From contig NZ_SOCR01000017.1 of NCBI RefSeq assembly GCF_004364335.1, positions 1 to 64,000 on the forward strand: a DNA stretch of 64,000 nt, given 5' to 3'. Every line of letters starts with the position of its first letter. The stretch's first letter is position 1. Below, piece after piece: positions 17,519 to 26,780 of the stretch. A program made the translations under genes and the position numbers. The notes below the pieces were generated by a model. That model made no database searches, was not told the DNA's origin, and saw only the letters and a list, made by a program, of their open reading frames with translations. This DNA comes from Pseudomonas graminis (GTDB lineage Bacteria > Pseudomonadota > Gammaproteobacteria > Pseudomonadales > Pseudomonadaceae).

Positions 17519-18436
17519 ATGAGCCAGTCCGTATCCTGGAGCGGGGTCTTCCCTGCCGTTACCACGCAATTCAACGACGATTTCTCCCTCAATCTGGAGG
17601 CGACCCATAAGGTCATTTCCAACCTGGTTCGCGATGGCGTGTCGGGGCTGGTGATCTGCGGGACCGTGGGGGAAAACACCTCGTTGAGCGTCGCTGAAAA
17701 GATCAGCCTGGTGGAAACCGCCAAAGACGCTTCCGCCGGGCGCGTGCCGGTGATTTCCGGCATCGCCGAGTTCACCAGCGCCAACGCCAGCGCGGTTGCC
17801 AAAGAAGTGCAGAAAGCCGGGGCCGACGGGATCATGCTGATGCCGGCGCTGGTGTACTCGGCCAAGCCCTTCGAGACCGCCACGCACTTTCGCACCGTGG
17901 CCGCCGCCACCGACCTGCCGATGATGGTTTACAACAACCCGCCGATCTACAAGAACGACGTGACGCCGGACATCCTCATTTCCCTGGCGGACTGCGAGGC
18001 CATCGTGTGTTTCAAGGATTCATCGGGCAACACCAACCGCTTCATCGACGTGCGCAACGAAGTCGGCGATCGCTTCGTGCTGTTTGCCGGGCTTGATGAT
18101 GTGTTGGTCGAAAGCGTGGCGGTGGGCGCGGTGGGCTGGGTGTCGGGGATGTCCAACGCCTTTCCCAAAGAGGGCGAGACCTTGTTCCGTCTGGCCAAGG
18201 CCGGGCGTTTTGCCGAGGCGATGGCGCTGTACGAGTGGTTCATGCCGCTGCTGCACCTGGATGCGCGCCCGGACCTGGTGCAGTGCATCAAGCTGTGCGA
18301 AGCGATCATGGAACGCGGCAGCGCCCTCACCCGCCCACCGCGCCTGGCGCTGCCGGACAGTGATCGGGAATATGTCGAGAAGTTGATGAAGACAGCGTTG
18401 GCGAACAAGCCGGTGTTGCCGGATGTGGGGTTGTAA
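17519..18436 (+). CDS. DapA-family lyase, probable pyrroline-4-hydroxy-2-carboxylate deaminase
   Basis: A 305-residue TIM-barrel of the DHDPS/N-acetylneuraminate lyase family. It has the substrate loop GTVGEN (48-53), Tyr138 in MVYNNP, and the Schiff-base Lys166 in VCFKDSSGN. In hydroxyproline pathways this family member opens pyrroline-4-hydroxy-2-carboxylate to 2-oxoglutarate semialdehyde and ammonia. AGGAG precedes ATG 17519. The next enzyme, a 2-oxoglutarate semialdehyde dehydrogenase, is not in this window. Confidence 0.85.
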   Translation: MSQSVSWSGVFPAVTTQFNDDFSLNLEATHKVISNLVRDGVSGLVICGTVGENTSLSVAEKISLVETAKDASAGRVPVISGIAEFTSANASAVAKEVQKAGADGIMLMPALVYSAKPFETATHFRTVAAATDLPMMVYNNPPIYKNDVTPDILISLADCEAIVCFKDSSGNTNRFIDVRNEVGDRFVLFAGLDDVLVESVAVGAVGWVSGMSNAFPKEGETLFRLAKAGRFAEAMALYEWFMPLLHLDARPDLVQCIKLCEAIMERGSALTRPPRLALPDSDREYVEKLMKTALANKPVLPDVGL

Positions 18437-18482
18437 AAACGCCTGCCTATCGATGTGCTGTCCGATAACGACGCGAATCCTT

Positions 18483-18585
18483 TGTAGGAGCGCGCTTGCC
18501 CGCGAAAGCATTTTGTCTGAGACATTTGTGTGTCTGACCCACCGCAATCGTCCGGATGCGGCCCAGACCAAGCGCGCTCCTACAG
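18483..18585. repeat. REP pair, mixed (GCCCGCG and GGTCTGGGCC types)
   Basis: The left arm is GAGCGCGCTTGCCCGCG. The right arm is the inverse of CGCTTGGTCTGGGCCGCATC. It lies between the convergent deaminase and ttcA genes. Confidence 0.8.
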
Positions 18586-18608
18586 TCTGGAAGAGTTCAA
18601 ACCGGCTT

Positions 18609-19433
18609 TTACACATTCACCACATTCACAAACCGCGACGCAGCGGTTTCGTCGATGCGCAAATTGGTGAAGTCGAACAGGTTGCGGTCCGCCAGTTGCG
18701 AGGGCTGGACGTTCTGCAGGCTGCGGAAAATCATGTCGGAGCGGCCCGGGGTTTTACGGTCCCAATCCTGCAGCATGTCCTTGACCACCTGACGCTGCAG
18801 GTTTTCCTGGGAGCCGCACAGGTTGCACGGGATGATCGGGAATTGCTTGAAGTCCGAATAGGCCTGAATGTCCTTCTCCGCGCAGTACGCCAGCGGACGG
18901 ATCACCACGTTGCGGCCATCGTCGGCGCGCAGCTTGGGCGGCATGGCCTTGATGCTGCCCTGGAAAAACATGTTCAGGAAGAACGTCTCGACGATATCGT
19001 CACGGTGGTGACCGAGGGCCATCTTGGTCGCGCCGATTTCATCCGCAAACGTATACAACGTGCCGCGACGCAGGCGCGAACACAGCGAGCAGGTGGTCCG
19101 GCCCTCCGGGATCAATTCCTTGACCACCGAGTAGGTGTCCTTCTCGACGATGTGATACTCGACGCCCAATTGCTCCAGATACGCCGGCAGGACGTGCTCG
19201 GGGAAACCCGGCTGTTTCTGGTCCATGTTCACCGCGACGATGTCGAACCGGATCGGCGCGACTTTCTGCAAATGCAGCAGCACGTCCAGCAGCGTGTAAC
19301 TGTCTTTGCCGCCGGACAGGCAGACCATCACCTTGTCGCCCTCTTCAATCATGTTGTAGTCGGCCACTGCTTCGCCCGCGAGTCGACGCAGACGCTTCTG
19401 CAGTTTGTTCTGATTGACTGAAAGGGTGCCCAT
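18609..19433 (-). CDS. ttcA: tRNA 2-thiocytidine biosynthesis protein TtcA
   Basis: A 274-residue PP-loop ATPase. The ATP pyrophosphatase motif SGGKDSYTLLD is near residue 40, and the two CxxC pairs that hold the [4Fe-4S] cluster are TCSLCSRL and PCNLCGSQ. It thiolates cytidine 32 of certain tRNAs. Length and motifs match the family throughout. Confidence 0.95.
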   Translation of the reverse strand: MGTLSVNQNKLQKRLRRLAGEAVADYNMIEEGDKVMVCLSGGKDSYTLLDVLLHLQKVAPIRFDIVAVNMDQKQPGFPEHVLPAYLEQLGVEYHIVEKDTYSVVKELIPEGRTTCSLCSRLRRGTLYTFADEIGATKMALGHHRDDIVETFFLNMFFQGSIKAMPPKLRADDGRNVVIRPLAYCAEKDIQAYSDFKQFPIIPCNLCGSQENLQRQVVKDMLQDWDRKTPGRSDMIFRSLQNVQPSQLADRNLFDFTNLRIDETAASRFVNVVNV

Positions 19434-19533
19434 GGCGCTGGTATCCGCTCGCTGTGGTGGGAAGAGACGTGGGAAAGGGTCGGCATTTTACGCAAAAAGT
19501 CCCGGATGGGTAATGCATGGCCATCCCACCGAC

Positions 19534-19637
19534 TGTAGGGCCGCGCTTGGTCTGGGCCACATCCGGAAGATTGTGGTGTGTCAGAACCTGACCCAGTGAC
19601 TGAAACGACGCCTTCGCGGGCAAGCGCGCTCCTACAG
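19534..19637. repeat. REP pair, GGTCTGGGCC type with GCCCGCG type
   Basis: CCGCGCTTGGTCTGGGCCAC is followed by the inverse of GCGCTTGCCCGCG, between ttcA and the Yip1 gene. The remaining bases 19638-19857 show nothing further. Confidence 0.75.
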
Positions 19638-19857
19638 TTTATGAGGCCCTTGCCTGAGCGCTCATGACCAACCGCTATTAGCAGGGTGCTTGAACATCGC
19701 AATCGCTCTAACGCATCCGGTTTACGGGTGCTCAGCTTTCTATACTGACCTGAGAGGTCGCAGCCATTTCCCCTGATCGATTGTGACCTTGTCCTGACAG
19801 CATCTGCAGTCGGGCGCTTCGTCGCAAGCGGCGGCACACTTTACGGGAGTAACAGAC

Positions 19858-20460
19858 ATGATCCATCACGTCTTGGGGCTGTTCACCCACCCCGATCAGG
19901 AATGGCAGCAGATACGTGGCGAAGATGAAGAAAGCATCGGCCCTATGTACCTCACCCATACGCTGATCCTCGCGGCGATCCCGGCGGTGTCGGCTTACAT
20001 CGGCACGACCCAGGTGGGCTGGCAGATCGGCGACCAAGCGCCGGTCATGCTGACCAGCGGCAGCGCGCTGTGGATGGCGTTGATGTCGTACGTCGCCATG
20101 CTCGCGGGGGTGGGCGTCATGGGCGGTTTCATCCACTGGATGGCGCGCACCTACGACGCCACGCCCCGCCTGGCGCGCTGCGTGGCGTTTGCCACCTACA
20201 CGGCGACGCCGCTGTTCCTCGGCGGGCTGGCCGCGCTGTACCCGCACATGTGGCTGGGGATGATGGTCGGGTTGGCGGCGGTCTGCTATACGGTCTACTT
20301 GCTGTACGTCGGTTTGCCGGTGTTCATGGACGTACACCCGGACGAAGGCTTCATGTTCTCAAGCTCGGTGCTCGCGGTCGGGCTGGTGGTGTTGGTCGCG
20401 ATCATGGCGTTCACGGTGGTGCTGTGGGGCGTCGGGCTCGGGCCGGAGTATACGAACTAG
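19858..20460 (+). CDS. Yip1-family inner-membrane protein
   Basis: A 200-residue protein with about five hydrophobic spans. The opening MIHHVLGLFTHPDQEWQQIR is characteristic of bacterial Yip1-domain proteins (PF04893). Function is unknown. GGGAG upstream of the ATG is well placed. Confidence 0.85.
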   Translation: MIHHVLGLFTHPDQEWQQIRGEDEESIGPMYLTHTLILAAIPAVSAYIGTTQVGWQIGDQAPVMLTSGSALWMALMSYVAMLAGVGVMGGFIHWMARTYDATPRLARCVAFATYTATPLFLGGLAALYPHMWLGMMVGLAAVCYTVYLLYVGLPVFMDVHPDEGFMFSSSVLAVGLVVLVAIMAFTVVLWGVGLGPEYTN

Positions 20461-20540
20461 AGCGTGACCATTCGGCGCCTGGGGTTTTGGCGGCACAGAA
20501 GCTTTGCGGCATACTCGCCTCCTCTGGAGACCGATGAAGC

Positions 20541-21035
20541 ATGCTCGAACCACTCAACACCCGCGTCGAATCCTGCTACCAGCAAGCCGAAGATTTCTTC
20601 AAACGCCCTTTCAAGCGCCCGGTCGTGAGCGTCAAGCTGCGCGGCCAGAAGGCTGGCGTGGCACATCTTCACGAGAACATGCTGCGCTTCAATCCGCAGC
20701 TGTACCTCGAAAACAGCGAAGACTTTCTGCGCCAGACCGTCCCTCACGAAGTGGCGCACCTGGTCGCTCATCAACTGTTCGGCGACACCATCCAGCCCCA
20801 CGGCGAGGAATGGCAACTGATCATGCGCGGCGTCTACGAGCTGCCGCCGAACCGCTGCCACACCTATGAAATCCAGCGCCGCAGCGTGACCCGTTACATC
20901 TACCGCTGCCCGTGCCCGCAAAGCGATTTCCCGTTCACCCCCCAGCGCCACAAGCTGGTGCGCAAGGGCCGCCGCTATCTGTGCAAGCGCTGCCGGGAGA
21001 TCCTGGTGTTCAGCGGCGAGACGCGGGTGGAGTGA
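20541..21035 (+). CDS. sprT: SprT-family zinc metalloprotease-like protein
   Basis: A 164-residue protein with the zinc motif PHEVAHLVAHQLFG and a C-terminal zinc-ribbon-like pair YRCPCP and CKRCRE. SprT is conserved in gammaproteobacteria; the SprT-like domain is shared with eukaryotic DNA-protein crosslink proteases, but its bacterial role is poorly known. Confidence 0.92.
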   Translation: MLEPLNTRVESCYQQAEDFFKRPFKRPVVSVKLRGQKAGVAHLHENMLRFNPQLYLENSEDFLRQTVPHEVAHLVAHQLFGDTIQPHGEEWQLIMRGVYELPPNRCHTYEIQRRSVTRYIYRCPCPQSDFPFTPQRHKLVRKGRRYLCKRCREILVFSGETRVE

Positions 21036-21044
21036 TGGCCCGCC

Positions 21045-22226
21045 TCAACCAAACACCCCCGCCTCCCCCATCGACTCAATCTCCTGCGCGCTGAACCCCG
21101 CTTCGGCCAGCACCTCGGCGGAATGCGCGCCGACGGCCACGCCGATGTGCCGGGGCGCGGGCAGTCCCTCTGAAAACTTCACCGGGCAGGCCATCTGCAC
21201 TTGAGCGCTGGCATCGCCCCGGGGGACGTGCGCCAGCATCTCTCGCGACTGAAGGTGCGGGTGCTGCGTCGCTTCGGAGAAACTCAGCACCGGCTCGACA
21301 CAGGCGTCGATCCCGGCGAACAGCGCTTCCAGCTCATCAGAACTGCGGCGCTCGAATTCGATTTCCAGCTCACGCTTGAGCGCGGCCTGTTCGTCGGGCA
21401 CAAATGACAGCCCAAGTCTCGCCAGCTCCGGTCGCCCCAGCGCGGCACACATCCCGTGGAGAAACGCCAGTTCCAGGCCTCCCACCGAAAACCATCGCCC
21501 ATCGCGGCTGCGGTAATAATCGTAGAAGCTGCCGCCGTTGAGCATCTGCGCCTCCCGCTCGGGCTCGATGCCGGCCGCCAGATAACCCGCGCCGCTCAGG
21601 GCATTCAGGCTGAACGCGCAATCGGTCATGCTGACGTCGACGTACTGGCCCTGCCCGGTCTGATGGCGGGCGACCACCGCCGCGAGCAGGCCGATCACCC
21701 CATGCAGCGAACCGCCGGCCACATCCGCGACCTGCACGCCCAGGGGCAACGGTCCGCTGTCCCTGCGCCCGGTGTGGCTGGCCAGCCCGGCCACGGCCAT
21801 GTAGTTGATGTCGTGGCCGGCGCGATCGCGATACGGCCCGGTCTGGCCGTAACCGGTGATGGCGACGTAGATCAGCCGCGGATTGATCGCCTTCAACGCC
21901 TCATAGCCAATCCCCAGCCGGTCCATCACGCCGGGCCGGAACTGCTCCAGGACGATGTCGTAATCCGCCACCAGTCGCTTGACCACCTCGATGGCCTGAG
22001 CCTGTTTGAGGTCCAGCGCGAGGCTGCGCTTGTTGCGGTTGAGGTAGGCGTGACTGGCCGAAACGCCATGGTCATGGGGCGGCAATGCCCGCAGCAGGTT
22101 CGGACGGGTCGGGGACTCGATGCGTAACACCTCGGCGCCCATGTCCGCCAGCAACAGCGAGGCAAACGGCCCGGGCAGCAACGTCGAGAAATCGAGGACT
22201 TTGAGCGATGACAGCGGACCGTGCAT
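21045..22226 (-). CDS. CaiB/BaiF family (class III) CoA-transferase
   Basis: A 393-residue protein with the family start LKVLDFSTLLPGPFASLLLADMGAEVLRIE, LKQAQAIEVVKRLVADYDI, and GYGQTGPYRDRAGHDINYMA, which includes the catalytic Asp region. The family moves CoA between carboxylic acids or racemises acyl-CoAs. The substrate is not predictable here. It is transcribed toward sprT with only ten bases between the stops. Confidence 0.9.
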   Translation of the reverse strand: MHGPLSSLKVLDFSTLLPGPFASLLLADMGAEVLRIESPTRPNLLRALPPHDHGVSASHAYLNRNKRSLALDLKQAQAIEVVKRLVADYDIVLEQFRPGVMDRLGIGYEALKAINPRLIYVAITGYGQTGPYRDRAGHDINYMAVAGLASHTGRRDSGPLPLGVQVADVAGGSLHGVIGLLAAVVARHQTGQGQYVDVSMTDCAFSLNALSGAGYLAAGIEPEREAQMLNGGSFYDYYRSRDGRWFSVGGLELAFLHGMCAALGRPELARLGLSFVPDEQAALKRELEIEFERRSSDELEALFAGIDACVEPVLSFSEATQHPHLQSREMLAHVPRGDASAQVQMACPVKFSEGLPAPRHIGVAVGAHSAEVLAEAGFSAQEIESMGEAGVFG

Positions 22227-22311
22227 GGGCGTTCTCTAATGGCCAGCGGGTGGTTCAGAGTAGGTGCGCGCACGGCGAGGGGCAATAAGCAGGATGAATC
22301 GACGTACCCAC

Positions 22312-22400
22312 TGTAGGAGCCGGCTTGCTGGCGAATGCAGTGTGTCAGCCAGCATCCGGGGATCTGACCCACCGCGTTCGCCAGCAAGCCGGCTCCCACA
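22312..22400. repeat. REP pair, CCGGCTTGCTGGCG type
   Basis: GAGCCGGCTTGCTGGCG and its inverse flank a loop, between the CoA-transferase start and the dctA terminator. Confidence 0.87.
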
Positions 22401-22423
22401 AAGAATCGCATCGCGTTAACCCA

Positions 22424-22455
22424 TAAAAAAAAGCCTGTCCGAAGACAGGCTTTTT
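22424..22455. terminator. Bidirectional rho-independent terminator after dctA
   Basis: GCCTGTC-CGAA-GACAGGC (22433-22450) is a 7-bp stem with a CGAA tetraloop. It has A-runs before and T-runs after, so it can end transcription in either direction. It lies about 30 bases past the dctA stop. Confidence 0.92.
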
Positions 22456-22481
22456 CAACAACCTTTTACCGCTAGTGCACC

Positions 22482-23819
22482 TTACGAACGGACAACAGGG
22501 GTTGGCGCAGTTTCAGCCACACCCAGGTCGTCGGTCGGAGCGGTGTTGTCGATGGCACGACCGCCGGAGGCCAGCTCGGCCTGCATCTGCGGAACGTCCA
22601 GCTCGCCAACCCACTTGGCGACAACCAGGGTGGCCACGGCATTACCGCACAGGTTGGTCAGGGCGCGGGCTTCGGACATGAAGCGGTCGATGCCGAGGAT
22701 CAGCGCCAGACCGGCCACCGGCAGCGTGCCGACAGCAGACAACGTCGCGGCCAGCACGATGAAGCCCGAACCGGTCACGCCTGCCGCACCTTTGGACGAC
22801 AGCAGCAGCACCAGCAGCAGGGTGACCTGATGGGTGATGTCCATGTGGGTGTTGGTGGCCTGGGCGATGAACACCGCGGCCATGGTCAGGTAGATCGAGG
22901 TACCGTCGAGGTTGAACGAGTAACCAGTCGGGATCACCAGACCTACGACGGATTTCTTCGCGCCCAGACGCTCCATCTTGATCAGCATGCGTGGCAGCGC
23001 CGACTCGGACGACGACGTACCCAGCACGATCAGCAGTTCTTCGCGGATGTACTTGATCAGCTTGAGGATGCTGAAGCCGTGAGCTTTCGCGATGGAGCCC
23101 AGCACCAACAGCACGAACAGCAGGCAGGTGATGTAGAAGCACAGCATCAGCTGACCCAGTTGGACCAGCGAGCTGACGCCGTAAGCACCGATGGTGAACG
23201 CCATGGCACCCAGCGCGCCCAGCGGGGCGAGCTTCATGATCATGTTGATGATGTTGAACATGATGTGAGCGAAGCGATCGATGAAGTCCAGGATCGGCTT
23301 GCCGTAGTCGCCCAGACGATGCAGGGCGAAACCGAAGATCACCGAGAACATCAGCACTTGCAGGATGTCGCCGTTGGCGAACGCGCCGACGATGGTGTTC
23401 GGGATCACGTTGAGGATGAAGCCGACGATGCTCTGGTCTTTACCGGCGGTCACGTAGGCCGCGACCTTGGAAGCGTCGAGGGTGGACACGTCGATGTTCA
23501 TGCCGGCGCCCGGCTGGACGACGTTGACCACGATCAGGCCGATGATCAGCGAGATGGTCGAGACGATTTCGAAGTAGAGCAGCGCGTAGCCACCGGTCTT
23601 GCCCACGGATTTCATGCTCTGCATGCCAGCGATGCCGCTGACGACGGTGCAGAAGATGATCGGTGCAATGACCATTTTGATCAGTTTGATGAACCCGTCA
23701 CCCAGCGGTTTGAGCGTTACGGCAGTTTCGGGGTACCAGTGACCGAGCGCGATACCGATGATGATCGCGACAATCACCTGGGCGTACAGGGATTTATAGA
23801 TGGGCTGACGAGTCGTCAT
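22482..23819 (-). CDS. dctA: C4-dicarboxylate transporter DctA
   Basis: A 445-residue sodium/proton:dicarboxylate symporter of the DAACS family. It starts MTTRQPIYKSLYAQVIVAI and has the serine-rich loop GTSSSESALPRML and the substrate motif GYSFNLDGTSIYL. It imports succinate, fumarate and malate. The start at 23819 follows GAGGAAACTGCA; an in-frame upstream ATG at 23852 is less likely. A sigma-54 promoter upstream fits the known DctB/DctD-RpoN control of this gene. Confidence 0.95.
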   Translation of the reverse strand: MTTRQPIYKSLYAQVIVAIIIGIALGHWYPETAVTLKPLGDGFIKLIKMVIAPIIFCTVVSGIAGMQSMKSVGKTGGYALLYFEIVSTISLIIGLIVVNVVQPGAGMNIDVSTLDASKVAAYVTAGKDQSIVGFILNVIPNTIVGAFANGDILQVLMFSVIFGFALHRLGDYGKPILDFIDRFAHIMFNIINMIMKLAPLGALGAMAFTIGAYGVSSLVQLGQLMLCFYITCLLFVLLVLGSIAKAHGFSILKLIKYIREELLIVLGTSSSESALPRMLIKMERLGAKKSVVGLVIPTGYSFNLDGTSIYLTMAAVFIAQATNTHMDITHQVTLLLVLLLSSKGAAGVTGSGFIVLAATLSAVGTLPVAGLALILGIDRFMSEARALTNLCGNAVATLVVAKWVGELDVPQMQAELASGGRAIDNTAPTDDLGVAETAPTPVVRS

Positions 23820-23945
23820 TGCAGTTTCCTCAAGAGCATCGGTCTGCAGCATTCCTGTTGCAGAGACGCCTAAAGTGCGAACCCTCCTGCTCGGAGGGAT
23901 TTGTTTTTGTCGAGCTGCGCGCGGCAGACCTCTGCCCAGTGCATC

Positions 23946-23960
23946 GCAAGCACCGTGCCA
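23946..23960 (-). promoter_or_regulatory. Sigma-54 promoter for dctA
   Basis: Read on the minus strand the element is TGGCAC-GGTGC-TTGC, an exact match to the -24/-12 consensus with five-base spacing. It lies about 125 bases before the dctA start, so transcription would begin near 23934. Confidence 0.85.
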
Positions 23961-24118
23961 TAGTTGTTAGATCCTGTGACAGGCCCGGATTCCGTGAACC
24001 GCGTGGTTAACAGTAGACCTATTGGCAGGAAGGCAGTGGCGGTTTTCCGCCGTTTGTCGGCAAATCACTCGCCACACTGGCGGGTATCCGCCTCGAAAGG
24101 CGAGCGAACAGCTTGAGG

Positions 24119-25462
24119 TTAGAGGGCGAACTGAATGCGGAAGGCCGCGCCGCCCAGTTCCGAATCGCCCAGGGTCAGCTGCGCGCCGTAGCTTTCGATG
24201 ATGTCCTTGACGACCGCCAGACCGATGCCCTGCCCCGGGTTTTGCGTGTCCAGCCGCTCGCCGCGCTCGAGAATCCGTGCACGCTGGCTTTCAGGAACGC
24301 CGGGGCCGTCGTCTTCGATGCACAACTCGTCGCCCATCATCGAAGACCGCCAGCTCACGCGCACTTCGCCAAGACACAGGCGATAGGCGTTTTCCAGCAG
24401 GTTGCCGAGCATTTCCAGCAAGGCGCCCTCTTCCATCTGCACCTGGCCGTTGTCCGGCAGGTCGAGCACGACGTTGACGCGCTTGTCGCGGTAGACCTTT
24501 TCCAGCGTGTTGCAGAGGCTTTGCACCACGGGCCTCAAGGCCACGTGATAGCGCACCAGCCCGCTTTTGCGCAGGCTGGCGCGCTGCAATTGATAGCTGA
24601 TCTGCTGGCTCATGCGCTCGATCTGCGATTGCAGAATCCGCGCCTGCTCCAGGTCTTCCGGCCGCTTGGCAATCTGCTCGCTGACGCCCTGCAACACGGC
24701 GAGCGGGGTTTTCAGGCTGTGGGCGAGATCGTCGAGGGAGTCGCGGTAACGAATGCGTTGCTCACGTTCGCTGCGCAGCAGGCGGTTGAGGGAATCGGTC
24801 AGGCGCAGCAGTTCGCTGGGGTGTTCTTCGCTGAGGCTTTCCCGCGAGCCGGCCTCGACCTGATCGAGTTCCTGACTCATGCCCCGCAGCGCACGCAGGC
24901 CCCAGGTCAGTCCGCCCCACAGCAGAATCAGCAGGACCAGCAACGCGCCGCCGAAACCCAGGTAGAGTTTCTGGCGCAGGCTGGAGATGGTTTCCTGGTA
25001 TTCGCGCACCGGTTGCAGGGCGACGATGCTGAAGGCGGCATTGCGCCCGCCGAGGAGTTTGATTTCGACGTCGTAGACGAAAAACTCTTCGCCGTTGGGT
25101 TGGCGGATCTTGGCGAATTCGTTGCCGCGGCCGTCGTATCGGGGCTGGTAGTCGATGGCTTCGTCTTCGGTGGCCCGGGAGCGCCACACCAGCTTGCCGG
25201 CGCGGTTATAGATGTAGCCGAGCAAACGGCTGTCGGGCAGGGCGAACTGTTCGCCGGGTAGTAACGACGGCATCAACAGGTGGTCGTCTTCGACCCGGGC
25301 GGCAGAAATCAGCGTGGTGACGTCCGACGCCAGACGTTTTTCGATGGAGCTTTCCAGCGCCAGGCTGAAGGCACTTTGCAGCGCCGGCAGCATGAGGAGC
25401 ATGAAGATGACCGCCAGGGTCGCGGCGCCCAGCATCAGACGCAGGCGCAGCGAACGAATCAT
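24119..25462 (-). CDS. phoQ: Sensor histidine kinase PhoQ
   Basis: A 447-residue inner-membrane kinase. It has an N-terminal span, a periplasmic sensor (about 35-165), a second span (VLLILLWGGLTWGL), HAMP, the phospho-acceptor His in DDLAHSLKTPLAVLQG, and ATPase motifs NLLENAYR, EDDGPGVPES and GQGIGLAVVKDI. In pseudomonads PhoQ represses PhoP at high magnesium. It overlaps phoP by four bases (ATGA). Confidence 0.93.
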   Translation of the reverse strand: MIRSLRLRLMLGAATLAVIFMLLMLPALQSAFSLALESSIEKRLASDVTTLISAARVEDDHLLMPSLLPGEQFALPDSRLLGYIYNRAGKLVWRSRATEDEAIDYQPRYDGRGNEFAKIRQPNGEEFFVYDVEIKLLGGRNAAFSIVALQPVREYQETISSLRQKLYLGFGGALLVLLILLWGGLTWGLRALRGMSQELDQVEAGSRESLSEEHPSELLRLTDSLNRLLRSEREQRIRYRDSLDDLAHSLKTPLAVLQGVSEQIAKRPEDLEQARILQSQIERMSQQISYQLQRASLRKSGLVRYHVALRPVVQSLCNTLEKVYRDKRVNVVLDLPDNGQVQMEEGALLEMLGNLLENAYRLCLGEVRVSWRSSMMGDELCIEDDGPGVPESQRARILERGERLDTQNPGQGIGLAVVKDIIESYGAQLTLGDSELGGAAFRIQFAL

Positions 25463-26136
25463 GTACAGCGCTCGGTGAACAGGTAGCCCAGGCCACGCAC
25501 GGTGTCGATCGGTTTAAAGCCGGCGGGCCCTTCGAGCTTGCGCCGTAGCCGGCCGACCAGCACTTCGATCACGTTCGGATCGCGCTCGTCGTCATCGGGG
25601 TACAGCTGTTCCATCAGGCGTTCCTTGGGCACCACTTGCTGGTGATGCCGCATGAGGTATTCGAGAATCCGGTATTCGTAGGCGGTCAGCGCCAGCGGCT
25701 GTTCGTCCAGGGACGCCTGCTTGCGGTTGAGGTCCAGGCTCAGCGGGCCGGCGACGATGGTCGAGTGGGTGAAACCGCTGGAGCGGCGCAGCAGGGCGTT
25801 GAGGCGCGCTTCGAGCTCCTCGAACTGGAACGGCTTGACCACGTAGTCGTCGGCGCCGGCAGCCAGGCCTTCGACTTTGTCCTGCCAATTGCCGCGCGCG
25901 GTCAGGATGAGGATCGGGAACGCCTTGTTCTGCACGCGCAGTTGGCGGATCAAGTCGAGACCGCCCACACCTGGCAGGCCCAGGTCGATGACCGCCAGAT
26001 CGTGGTTGAACTGCCCCGCCTGGTACAACGCTTCCTCGGCGTTGCCCACCGCTTCGACGACGTGACCGCTTTCGGTCAGGCGGGTCTGCAGGTGGTGACG
26101 CAGCAGGGCTTCATCTTCGACAACCAGCAATTTCAT
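25459..26136 (-). CDS. phoP: Response regulator PhoP
   Basis: A 225-residue OmpR-type regulator. The receiver carries the acidic pair ED at 7-8, the phospho-acceptor Asp in AVIDLGLPG and Lys in VVKPFQ. The C-terminal winged helix ends DTVRGLGYLFTERCT. It closely matches remembered PhoP of P. aeruginosa. The gene directly upstream here is not oprH but an unrelated secreted protein. Confidence 0.95.
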   Translation of the reverse strand: MKLLVVEDEALLRHHLQTRLTESGHVVEAVGNAEEALYQAGQFNHDLAVIDLGLPGVGGLDLIRQLRVQNKAFPILILTARGNWQDKVEGLAAGADDYVVKPFQFEELEARLNALLRRSSGFTHSTIVAGPLSLDLNRKQASLDEQPLALTAYEYRILEYLMRHHQQVVPKERLMEQLYPDDDERDPNVIEVLVGRLRRKLEGPAGFKPIDTVRGLGYLFTERCT

Positions 26137-26262
26137 GACGCTCTCCCAGGCAAAGGCAACCCTCTTTTTTCAAGAGTCTCAACGACGCTGCCGAGCGCGT
26201 GCAGTGTGACGAGCCCGGCAGCGATTGTGCAATCCAGACACCGCGAAAAACAGGCTGGCGGC

Positions 26263-26691
26263 TTATAAAACGTGGTGGACGGGTAGATAGGTGTGCGGGC
26301 TCTCGCTCAGGCTCAGCGAGGGCGACTGCTGCACGGTGCGGACCGGTGAGCGGGTTTCGAACAGTCTAGTCGTACTCGGCAAGGACATCTGCGCGGTATC
26401 AGCGGCCGCAAGAGTGCCCGTTTGCACGCTCACACCGTTGACACGGGCGGTGAGATTTCCGTAGCCGGCGGCGTAAGGATCACCCACAGGCTGCTGGCTG
26501 AAGGTCTGGCTCCAGCTGCCGACCTGAGTGCTGCTGGCAATGCTGCGGCGCAGGCCGTTGAGGCGGTCGGCGCGTTCGGTGTTCTTGCCGAAATCGGTGC
26601 GGGACAGGTCCGCGTTGCCATCAGCCGCTTGCGCCGCCGCGCTGCTACCAAGAAACGCCAGCGCCAGAAAGAGCTTGTTGAACGTCAGCAT
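26263..26691 (-). CDS. Small secreted protein of unknown function
   Basis: A 142-residue product with signal peptide MLTFNKLFLALAFLGSSAAA and cleavage near AQAADGN. The mature part is low in charged segments and rich in Ser/Thr. The start at 26691 has GGAGGA upstream. The open frame continues upstream to 27642 only because the 132-bp REP array lacks stops; that part is not coding. Same strand as phoP, 127 bases away. Confidence 0.75.
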   Translation of the reverse strand: MLTFNKLFLALAFLGSSAAAQAADGNADLSRTDFGKNTERADRLNGLRRSIASSTQVGSWSQTFSQQPVGDPYAAGYGNLTARVNGVSVQTGTLAAADTAQMSLPSTTRLFETRSPVRTVQQSPSLSLSESPHTYLPVHHVL

Positions 26692-26780
26692 GAGCAGGTC
26701 CTCCGGCGCCAGGCGCCTTGTTGGGTACGGTTTGGAGCATACGCAGCCAGCGCTGAACCCCTCCTGAACATGTACCGACC

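Noticed and set aside
18423..19421. 332-residue frame antisense to ttcA
   Set aside because: TtcA motifs are complete on the other strand.
22830..23873. 347-residue frame antisense to dctA, rich in Asp/His/Gln
   Set aside because: Composition is that of complemented codons of a membrane protein; dctA is certain.
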